Source: Anaspis maculata (taxonomy: Eukaryota; Arthropoda; Insecta; Coleoptera; Scraptiidae). From it: a stretch of 64,000 nt of DNA. A program made the translations under genes and the position numbers. Below, one piece after another: positions 37,001 to 49,000 of this stretch. The DNA is taken from the NCBI GenBank assembly GCA_949128115.1, contig OX421967.1:21158635-21222634 (forward strand), given 5' to 3'. Positions within the stretch are counted from its first letter, which is position 1; each line of letters opens with the position of its first letter. The notes below the pieces were generated by a model. It made no database searches, had not been told where the DNA came from, and worked only from the letters and a program-made list of their open reading frames with translations.

Positions 37001-40000
37001 TAGCGAAAGAATTAGATAGCTATGTCTTCGGGTTTATGTTTTCCATTTATCTCTTACTTTGAGGGCAGCGTATGGGGGTGGCAGCATTCGGCAAAGTAAC
37101 TGTTGCACAGTTTGAGTTAGGAGTTTCTAAATGTTTAAGGAAATATGACAATCAGTGAAAATTGTGAAAGTTGCATTTTTTGTTTGTTTGGGGGCGGGAG
37201 TTGGAAGCGGCGACTAATCAAAAGTGGCCTATCTCTTCCCATTTTTAGTCAGCTATCTATATAGCGGAACAATTAGATCGCTATGTCTTCAGGGATATCT
37301 TTTACATTTATCTCTTACTTTGGGGGCGGCGTGTGGGAGCGGCAGAGTTTGGCAAAGAAATTCTTCCACAGTTTGAGTTTGGAGTTTCTGAATGTTTGAG
37401 GTAACATTAAAATGTAAATCAGTGAAAATTATTGAAAGTTGCACTTTTTTCTTTTGGGGGTAGAAGTTGGAGGCGGCGCCATATCAAAAGTAGCCTATTC
37501 TTTCCCATTTTTAGTTAGCTATCCATATAGCGAGAGAATTACATCGTTATGTCATCGGGTTCATGTTTTTCATTCATCTCTCACTTTGAGGGCAGCGTGT
37601 GGGGGCGGCAGCATTCGGCAAAGTAACTGTTGCACAGTTTCAGTTGGAAGTTTCTAAATATAAGGGAAATATGACAATCGGTGAAAATTGTGAAAGTTGC
37701 ATTTTTTTTGTTTGGAGGCGGCAGCAGCTGGAGGCGGCGGCTAATTAAAAGTGGCCTATCTTTTTCCAATTTCAGTCAGCTATCAATATAGTGAAAGAAT
37801 TAGATCGCTATGTCTTCAGGTTCATGTTTTACATTTATCTCTCACTTTGGGGGCGGCGTGTGGGAGCGGCAGAGTTTGGCAAAGAAATTCTTGCACAGTT
37901 TGAGTCAAGAGTTCCTAAATGTTCGAGCAGATAATAGCTAATAATTATACAATAAACATTAGCAGCTGAATCAGTGAAAATTGTTGAGAGTTGCACTTTT
38001 TTTCTTTTGGGAACGGAAGCTGGAGGCGGCGCCACATCAAGAGTAGCCTATCCTTTTCCATTTTAGTCAGCTATTCATATAGCGAAAAACTTGGATCCCT
38101 ATGTCTTCTGGTTCATGTTTTTCATTTATCTCTTACTTTGGGGGCGACGTGTGGGGGCGGCGTGTGGGAGCGGCAGCGTTCGGCTGAGCAAATGTTGCAC
38201 AATTTGAGTTTGCAGTTCCCAAACGTTTAAGGGAACATCTCAATCAGTAACATTCATGAAAGTGGCACTTTTTATCGTTTGGGGGCGAAATCTGGGGGCG
38301 GCGACTAACGAAAAGTAGCCTATCCTTTCCCATTTTCAGTCAGCTATTTATATACCGAAAGAATCAGATCGCTATATCTTCGGATTTATGTTTTTCATTT
38401 TAAAGTGATTGGGGGCGGTTTTTAGCAGTTTTTTCATCTCGGCGGCGCATATTGAAGACGGAATGTTTCTTGGCTTACGTTAATAAGTGGCAACTATGTA
38501 TCATTCAAAAAATGAGAACACCAGAGCATCAGGTCTGGTAGAAAATGCAATATTATGTTATTTCAAGTTAATCGGGGGCGGTTTTCTCTATGTTGGCGGC
38601 GCAATATGGACATCCAATATAGCCTAGCCCTCCTTTGGGAGTGGCAGCTATGTAACAGTGAAAAAATTAGAAAGCTACGTCGTCTAGTTTGGGAGGAGTT
38701 CGAGGAACGGACGGACGGACGGACGGACGGACGGACGGACGGAAGGACGGACGGACGGACAAAGCGGTTGCAATAGCGATTTTCATCGAGATGGAAAATG
38801 CGCTAAAAATCGAGATGAAGACGGAAATATCGATTCTGAGCCCCCCCTGAAGTGATCCAGACTATTCCCAGAATAATGTCTGTTTGTTTAGTTTCTGATC
38901 TAAATGTTCATATCGTGAAAAACCGCGTGCATTTTTCCGCTGATTCTCTAAAAAAAAAACTTTCAACCCTATGACGTCATTTGGTCAGTCTCAAGCCGCC
39001 ATTACAGAACTTCGTATGTCGCCGGCGACAGTCCCCCCCACTTCTTTGTTGAAATCTGGCGACACCAACTGTAGTTGAATAATTTGAAGGACACGACGAC
39101 AGCAACTCGTGTCGCGAGAATGATATGAAGGGAGGCAGGGGAATACAGCCATATCGAATCCCATTGGCCAGCGACACTGTCGCCGGCGACATACGAAGTT
39201 CTGTAAAGCCGCCATCAGGCGCAAACCAAAAGTGACCTGCTATACAGGATTTAAATGCCTTTTGTAAGTAAGGCATTTTCAAGTGAGCCTTTTGTTAGGG
39301 AACATATTCTTACCTGATTTTGGTCATTAAAACGCACGATTAATGATGATAGATTACATAGGCAAGGCAACCGACAGATGCATATTATAGTTCATAATGT
39401 TCGTATCTATCGTGTGGTCCATTATAACTTTTTTTTTGCAATTTTTCAACTGCTTTTGCGATTAGTACCTTCTATTTCGCTTGCTTTTGCGAAATTTCAC
39501 AATTTTCACGACGGACGTTTTGAAATATAGATACATACCTAATCTAGGTAGCATTATGGTCAAAAGCATATTTATGGAAATAAACACTTAATATAGATAC
39601 CTACCTATCTCACGGATACTTACGGAAAAACCCATCTCCTCATCAATAAATTCGACTTTACAAGAATAAAGTGCCGCCAACCGACATTGTGCAACAAGTT
39701 TGCAATGTTCGTATCATCCAACTTCGCGAATGGACGGTCATTTCTTATGTAAAGCGAGGAGTTTTCAATTTTTCGTACGCACGCTACGGGAATTATTATT
39801 GTAGACAAAAAAAAAAGCTGAACGACAGATGAATGACTTTTCAAATTTTTGACCTGTGAATCAGCTTTACTGTCATCAAGAATATGCCACCCATAACCAA
39901 TAATGCTTTGTCATTTTCTGTGTCAAACGTGACAGAAGGTTCAATGAATCTGTTAGGGTGCAAATTATGCCTTTTGTGGAGAGTGGTATCGCGTACAAGA

Positions 40001-43000
40001 CGGGAGCAGACCTCCTCAGTAACAGGAAAGGGACAGTCTACAACAATGCTACAGCGTTATGTGCAGGTGGCGGGAAAATTCAACGCTGACACGGCAACCA
40101 GGTTCTGGCAGACGCAAAGCTACCACCGAAGTCGAAGATCAAGCATTGATCCAATTGGTCTATGTCCAGATCACGGTATGTCCAGTCCAGATGCTAGAGG
40201 ACGATTCGTTCGCCAATGTTCGACATGCTGCGAGCCCCTTAAATTTCCCTACAAGCAAAAGGCAACGGACCACCATTGCCATGTACTCGTAGCATATTAC
40301 ATGGAATCAACCAACACGAAGTCACCGTGTTGCGGGTTCGTGTTGATGTTGATACAGTGGGTAGAAATCTCGGTGGAAATGATCCGTTTTTATCTTCACC
40401 TTTTTCTATTTACTCCTGGTCCATGGCTACAAAGAAATCAAAGACAGAACTGACGTTGTCTTGTGACTCAAAAAAATCACTGGCTTGTCAAAAATGATAA
40501 TCCTAAAGGGCCTTTCACAAAATTGTAATACATAGTAGTTTACAATACGAGTTGGCTGTTACATAAGTGGTTTTCAGACACGAAGCCGGAATTTGCAGAA
40601 CGAGGACGCAGCCCGAGTTCTGTGAGAGACTGAGTGTCGGAAAGCATCTTGTGTAACAAGCCACGAGTGTTGTACAACATTTTACGTGTTTGTTCTATTG
40701 AAAATTGTGAAATTTTTGTAATTTTTGTGGTTATTTTGACAACTGTCAACTCAAATACATAAACTGTAATATCCATATACAACTTATATAAAAGTCATTA
40801 CATCTCATGTATTAACACAACAAACACGTAAAATGACATTTATGTGTCGTTCAGTTTTTTCTGTCTACAATAGTATATACCCACCTGTCTCACGGATACT
40901 TAGGGAAATCTATCTTCTCGTCAATAAATTCGACTTTGCCAAAAATAAAGTGCCGCCGACCGATATCGTGCTGCGCGTTGGCAATGTTCGTATCATCCAA
41001 ATTCCGAGAATTTCTTAAAACGAGGAGTTTTTAATTCTTCGTACGTGCTTAGGTATATGTGCACGCTACAGACATTATCTCATCATTTCACAGAATCGAG
41101 TTCCTCTATTCCAAAAATACGTGTCTGAATGGCGTAGTCAAATGACAGACTTCATGACAGATGACAGATATCGCGATTCATGAAAAGCTGGCCAATGGTA
41201 TTAAATAAAAAATTACGACGGTGATACACGACCACCGGCGATTATTCGGCGATTATAGTACTCCTAGTTAATGATCATTAAGGTCTTGAATGACGTTCTA
41301 AATGGTCATTTAGTAAATGACGACGTCACACACTAGTAATTTATATCGTAATTTACGCTTAATGATCATTAAGCTTTGCAGTATGTCTAGGATATAACAC
41401 TTGAAATGGTCCACCCCAAAAATAATAAGTGCTTGACCGATTTTGACAATAAACAGAAGTGGTGAGTACAGCATTTCATTGGCTACAAATCAAGATACTA
41501 TGTGGTTGCGTTGTTATTGACCGTATAATTGATATAGAGCGCGCCAACGAAGAAACTGTCTGTCACAACTCAAAATGGTCCATTTTTGATGTTTTGTATC
41601 TTGTGCAAAAAAAATTGCAAATATTCTCTGGATCTATTTTAAGCAAAATTTTTATACAGGGTGTTACAAATTCAAATCGCCTCCTTTCAGGAAATGATGG
41701 GAAACTTCGAAAGAAGCAGACTTTAAAAAAAATGTCAGAAACGAATAATAACGGAGATAATATAGGCGTTCAGAGTTGAACTCTTAAAATCGATTTTTCG
41801 TCATAACTTTGGAACTTCTCAACCGATTTTGTTGCGAATTTTGGTCAAATTTGAAACAAATCTTACTGAAATAAGTAAGTATCGAACAATAATAACGCGT
41901 TCCATCAAAAATTTTCAGGGGCGTGGATAATGGGGGATGCCTCCACTTTGTTACCTCTATTTTCTATCTCCTCAAGAAATTTTGTAAACTGTTCATATTT
42001 TTGAATTTTATGTTCATTTTGGCAGAAAAAGTTACTTTTACAAAATTTTGTTAGGGGCTTCTTTCTCGAGATATTTGAGTTTAAAACTTTGGGGATCATA
42101 TCAAAATATCCGCTTCCAAAGGCCCAAAAAAAATTCTCCCTGAAAACTTCTCATTTTTTATAAAAACTGGTATGGTGGTTCATCAACTTAAAACACCTAT
42201 GCCCGATTGCACAAACGTGGTATCAAATTTTAGTTTGGTACCAAACAGCGGATCAATCATTTAAAAGTGAAACAAAATGCAAATCAGATTACTTCAAGGA
42301 AAGAACATGATGGGAATACAAAATATGGCTCCTTACGATTATTTGTAAGTACACGGAAAAAAATGGGAGGAATTTTACTGATAGCTTTTACCACATATTT
42401 GGAAAACTCCCAATTCCATCAAGAACAATTCCCTCCGTTGTGGTAAAAACCATAGATAGTTCCAGTAAAAATCTCATTTACCTGGCATAAGGGAATGTTC
42501 TCAACGATTACTGAAAAAATCTGTGAATTTTACCATTTACAAGTAATTTGTAGTCATTGCTTTGTAAAATCACCTTTTACAAGAGAAAAAAGCAAGGGAA
42601 TGTTGTAATTTCACCGTCTTAAGCGGGGAATTTTACTTTAGTGTAACTACACGCATGCGCGATCTCATTTTGCTATATTGCAAGTGATAGTAATCTCAGC
42701 GCTTCATCCCGCGTGTGTTTTCTATTTTTATATTTTCCACTTACCTATTCTGAATAATGTTCTTAACAGAATGAATTTTTGTTCAAGTACCTATCAAAGA
42801 AGTGCAACAATAGTGTATTCATAAGTGCTCATGCTCAAGTTACTAAAGTGTATTAATAAAGTAGTTAGTAAGTATTTATTGTGATAAATATTCGGGTAGT
42901 AATAATAAATTATGTTATTTGTATTGAAGTCTAGTTTTTTCAATAACAAAAATTGACTGAATGGTGATCCAAAGCTATATACCGCCCATTTTCATATCGT

Positions 43001-46000
43001 TTTTCGAGTGTCACTATGGGCTATGGGGATCTCGCTTTCCTTGGGCTTAAGTCAGTTGAGTTGTGGTAAAGTCGTGTAATTAGCATTTCCAAACTAAATA
43101 ATAATCCGAAAAATAATGTAAAATATGGCCGTATCGAAAAAAAAAAAAAAAAGAATTGCTGATTTTTGTTTTCAGTTTTTACTTCTCATCGAATTCTTCA
43201 AGAAATGAGAAGGTAATCGCGAAAATTCAAGATAGCGCTCATTACCTGCAGAAATTGAGTTGACAGCTAATTTCTTCTTAATAATTCACCTCAACTTTGC
43301 CCCAATTCAACTATCTTCATATTATTTCTCGAGGTAATCAAGATCATACATAGTGGCACTTGAAAACCCAACACTCTGTATAGAATAGTAGAATTACTTG
43401 GTATAAATATCAGTGAATGAAAATTCCGAGAGAAGTTCCAAGAGAATTTAGACCAGAAAAAATCCTTTGTAATATTACACAATTAGGGACAATCCCTTTC
43501 TGGCTATAGTAAATTTCCCGTGTGAAATTTCTTATCGAATGGTAAATTCAGCGCAGTGTTGGTAACATTACTAGGGAAATTTACTTTTTTCCAAGAAACA
43601 TTTATATGGAAAATTACCACTAGTCGAGGAAATTTCCATGTACAAAGGTAATATTAACGGACATAGTAAAAATACCCGCTGAATCGACTGTGAATGAATT
43701 GCCACTAATTCGGCCGGGAATTATTTTTTACCGAGTAAATATATAGAAAAGAAGTTGAGACAGCACGCACTTGTCGCTTATTTTTTATTGCAAAGAAAAG
43801 ATCTGACAGTTCCGGCAAGATTTGCTCTACAAGCCAAAATAAAGGCTATCTCACCTGTGTTTTGGTATCCAAATAATCACTTGGAGCCGTATTTTGTATT
43901 CCCATCATATTCCCCCCTTGAAGTAACTGGGTTTGCATTTTGCTCCACTTCAAAAATTTGATCCCGTGTTTTGTACCGAACTAAAATTGGATACCACCTT
44001 CGTGCAATCGGGCACTAGAGAATCATTTCAATAAAGGAATAATTAGTTACCTTGGATTTTAGTTTTTAGGCCTTTGAAAGAGGTGTTTTTGAGATGGTTT
44101 CCGAAGCTTCAACCCGAGCTTCAGCCTCAAATATCCAGAAAACGAAGCCTCTAATCAAAATTTTGCGAGTGTAAGTTTCTTTTCTAAATGCAACGTAGAA
44201 TCCAAAAATTGGAACGATTTTTGAAAATAATTAGGAGAGTAAAAAATAGGGGGGAAATGGGGTAGGTCGAGGAGAAGGTACCCTCTACTATCTTCGCCCC
44301 TGAAGATGTTTGAGAAAATGCGCCTGTCATTGTTCAATAGAGACTTGTATTAGTGAACTTTGATCCAAATTTGAACAAAATCGGTAGAACGGTTCAAAGC
44401 GAGGTTCAAAGTTGTTGAAAAAAAACCATTTTTTCATTTCAACTTTGAAGAGTTACATATATCTCCGTTACTGTTCGTGTTGGAACGGAGTGTTTTTTTC
44501 TAAGTCTATTTTTTGATGCTCTATCGATTGCCAAAGTTTCCGCGATTAAACACCGGACACCCCTCGGGACACCCCTGTATAAACATACAAACAAACATAC
44601 GAGATTATTCTGAAAATGGTCTTAATCGTCATAGGGGACCTCGAAACGGATAGATTTATCCGTCGAAATCTCGAAAAGTTTTTTAAGCGCGTTCACAATA
44701 CTTCCCCTCCTCGTGGGTGCATGGTGGGTCGGGGAAGTAAAAACTCGAGTAAAAACTAAACCTGACAAGGTCCATGTACAACATCGAGGGGTTGACCACC
44801 TGAGAAAAATGTGTACACCAAAATCGCCAATTGCCCGAAAAGTGCCAAAATTGCCAGAAAATTGCCACAATTGCCAGAAAATTGCTCACGGCTGTACACC
44901 AAAATTGCCAGGTGGTTAACCCCTCGATGTACATACACAGCTTTATGCGTTCGAATAATTTTGCGTAAAAAATCTAATCAGGTCTGCAAAAAAAAAACTG
45001 GATCTGATGAGGTCCGTATACACAACACAGGTTTATACTCGGGTTTATACCTTAGTCTGTTGATTAGTAAGTAAGTTGATTTTTCGTCAAAAAATCAAAA
45101 CCTGGTCTTTAAAAAAAAACTAAACCTGACAGGTTCCATGTACACAAATTTATGTTTACGAATTGATTTTGCGTCATAAAACCTGATCAGGCCTGCAAAA
45201 AAAATTAGAACGAGACGAGGTGCATGTAGATAGGCTTATGAAACTAAGTTAATTTTGCGTCAAAAATCCAATTATCTATTCCCCATACTTACATTTCCAA
45301 TCGATCTGAGTCGTAACATTCAAAACAGGTATTTCTAGTTCGAGTTCGACATTGTGTTATTCGACATTTCATTATTCGATGTTATATTTTTCGACCTTTT
45401 GCATTTCGATCTTTTTTCCGTCACCCATCTTTCCTCTACCATTATACCTGTGTACCTCCTGCTGTAAGCCAGGTACCTACTGATAAAATTTCCAAATTAC
45501 TAAATCAGTTAGGCCGGTGGCCAATCTGGCCGAGAACCGGGCAAAGGAACCGGCATAAATTATTGAAAAAAATCAAGCGCGTTTCTTTCCACCACGAACC
45601 TACCTATACCTACGTCACACTCAACCACTGCGATTCCAAGAAAAACCCAGCACCAAGCCGCAATTTGGCGAATAGAAAAAAAGACAAACGAACTTCACAG
45701 TATAATAACGTCAATGAACTACTCGATGAACTACCTATTATTAAATGCCAATGGTCCCGGTTTTTTTCGGTAAGCTCAGGTCTGGTCTGGCGGAATAAAC
45801 CACAAACATAAGAAACTAATTAAACAGAGAGAGTTCACACATGAAAATACGCGCCTTGTAAACAAACCTAAACATAATCTAAACAAAACGTTAGATAATA
45901 CGATAACACAGATGTGTGAGAGGTTGCTATCCGCTATTAATACTGCGATTAAACATTAATCAAGGTATAGATAAACAGGTTAAAAGCTAGGTAAGTATTT

Positions 46001-49000
46001 GAGTAATAGATACCCAAGTAGGTACCTACTTTTCAGTTTTAAGAGTATTATATTATAATTAAATGAGAAAATACGTAGTTATCGTCAATTTTCTGGAAAC
46101 TGAGGCATCAGGTAGGTACCTATCCTCCGTTTCCAGCGATTTTAGAGCTCGAATTCTTTTAACGATTAGAATCGAGCATGCCATGTGGTGGCCTGTTCAA
46201 ATTGCACCAATCCCGTGCCGAACTGGTGACGTCAATTGGCCAATACCGCGGCGCGGGCAATACGGGGCAAAGCAAATCGCAGCAGCGTAGCAGCGCAGCA
46301 GGTCATGAAGTCAAGCAAAAATGTTCAATTGTTTCCTCATTGTTTCTTTTGTTACAACCCGTAGAAATCAAAGCAAATTGTGAGGAATGCTCGATGAGTT
46401 CAATCAAAGCATATTCTTGCACGAGCCAAGGTCAAGCTTTATGTGTGAACAACGGACTTGACACTGACAGCGCATTGGATTGGAGAAAAAATTGAATAAC
46501 TGTACACTCGAGTGTGCTCTGGTCATTCATGAGAATATTTTAGTAGTTTTGAGAAGGCGCCTGTCAATTCGTCCAAGCGTCGAAAATGCTTGAGCAAGAA
46601 GGCTTTTTGTTTAGTTTTTCATATTATTTGATTTGCATGGGTGGGCGGTGCGCGGGTTCCAAATTATTTAGGCACATAAAAATAGAGATTGGACATTGCA
46701 CCCGTGACGTCAGCGTCGTGGTTCCCCAGGCATCAAATCTCTACGGAGTTGGCCGCGGTTTGCATTTTTTCAAGCGTATGCTTAAGGTGGGCAGGGGCAC
46801 GGCCTACTTGAGGGGCGACTAGAAACAGCTGAGCTCCAGACGTCTATTTTTTTTTCTGGGTTACCTCTATTATACGTCAAAGGGTTGCGTTGTGTCACTT
46901 ATCTCAAACGAAACTGTCGTGAAAATCTTACCGATAAGGGCTCCAATTTTGTCGGATTTTCCACAAAAAAAAAACACGGAGAAATCACCACATAACCTTA
47001 AACGAACACAGATTTCCGCACACCACTTTTGACACCCAAACACACACACCACGACTTGGCACACCACTTCGCCTCCAACCTCCAATCTTGTTGATGATAA
47101 CAATAAGCCCAAAACACTGGTCGGCACCGAAATTGAACGGGAACTATTGATGAATGTCGATTGTCCGAGTTGGCTGTGGATTTTTTCGATTCATCATTCC
47201 GGCGTTTAACATACAATTCTGCATTTTTGATCAGTTAAGTTCGAAAAACAACTGACATGGTGTGTGTTGTGGTGCTTACGTACGAACGGAATGCATATTA
47301 TTTTGTGTGTATGTGTTTGATGTGTGCGTGTGTGAGTGGCGCGCGTGGTGGTGGCTTACACTACACAAGGTGTAGGATAGGATAGTGGAAAACGGTGCCT
47401 GAGGATCGCGACGGGCGCGCGCCAATTCCGCCAGGTTTTACAGGGCGGATACAACTCCCAACTCCACCACGTTTCGCAATCTGGCATAAGATTTAGGGGG
47501 AATAATTTGGTGGGAGAGGTGGGAGAATAGTTAACGTAAGTAAATCGCATTCTTTCCTACCTACATCGATTCAAAATGGTCGGGTAATAGTATATTGCAT
47601 AACATACCGAGACGGGAAATACATCATTACTACTGAGGGCATGCACAGAGAGCCTCTAAGCTTTGCCTCCGGAAAGATACACTGGCCCCACGTTGGGCGC
47701 CAGTGTATCTTCCTTATCTGCACTGGGAGCAGGGCTACCAGTCCAGACGGAAGTTGTTGCTCGCGGCCAGTCGTTTTCCGTGCAGAGCGGCCGTGGGTCC
47801 GCGGTGAGATCTTTCGTTTCTATTTATTTTTTTATGGGCGCCAACCGAGGTTAGGTAGACGGCTCCGGACTTCTCGGTCAAGTCTATAGAGCAAACACCC
47901 GGTTTATACGCTTAACCCCGAAAACGATTGATGGTTTCTTTGGTGGAAAATGGCGACAACTGACAGAAACTGAAATTGCAAAAATTATTAGATAAAGAAA
48001 AAGAAGTACTTTTTACGAGAAATAGATGTGTTTACTGATAGAAAAATTACTGGTGTTACAATCTGTGTTATTAAATGAAAACTTGGTATACAATAAAAAC
48101 ACCCGTGAAGCGAAATGCAGCAAAAACTATGGTGCGACTATACACCCACAACAAAATTAGTACCCGTGGCTAATCCCTTCGAAAGCTAGTTAAAAGGACT
48201 CGACTTTCGTCCTGAAACTACTTTCGCGGTCAAACGACTAGGAAAGAACCTTATTTCTGTGCACAGATATATTTCTTGTCTATCCTAACGTATCCTGGCA
48301 AAGCTCTGTTACCCTATTTGATTCCGTGTAATAAAATAAACAAAGGGGGCACCTCAAAATACTTGACCTCGTCAAGGATATACGTCACCGAACACAGGAA
48401 CTAATCGCAGGAGCAGCAGATGTCAAGGACCACGAGGGTCGGTTGAGACGTCTCTGGATGGCAGCTCCAAATTCTACTTGAAAATACAAGGGGACCCAAT
48501 TTGGGGCCGAAAATCACATAAAGGCACAAGAGGCTTACTATAGTGCTCGGAAAGCCTCGGAAAAGTGCAAAGTGAACAGTATTGAAAACACAAGGGGGCC
48601 CAATGGAGCTCTGTGTACCAAAAAAACTTAAAAATTGGACTTACCGGTACCTATTCCGAAAGCCATTAAAAACATAATGGGGCACAACAGGGTTCCAACT
48701 ATACTACTTGAAAACACAATGGGGGCCCGACAGGGCTCCCACCATGTCATGATGGCACACCGCTGATGCTTGCTGCTTCGAAAATCATGAAAAATGCAAG
48801 GGGACTCAGCAGGACTTTAAATTATATTGAAGACAGAATAAGGAGGCCCAATAGAGCCCTTGATAACACAAGACTGCAAAAGGGGCCTTACGGGAAGTCT
48901 GAAAGCTATGAAAAACATAAAGGGACTCATAAGGTCTAGAAAATAAAATTAGAGGAATAAGGGGTCCGATAGGGACCAAATATTACATGAAGGTAAAAAG

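Noticed and set aside
39884..40453. 189-codon plus-strand open frame
   Set aside because: Composition changes along its length, it shares only a short out-of-frame stretch with a Tc1-like motif, and it has no coherent domain; treated as chance around a dead transposon piece.
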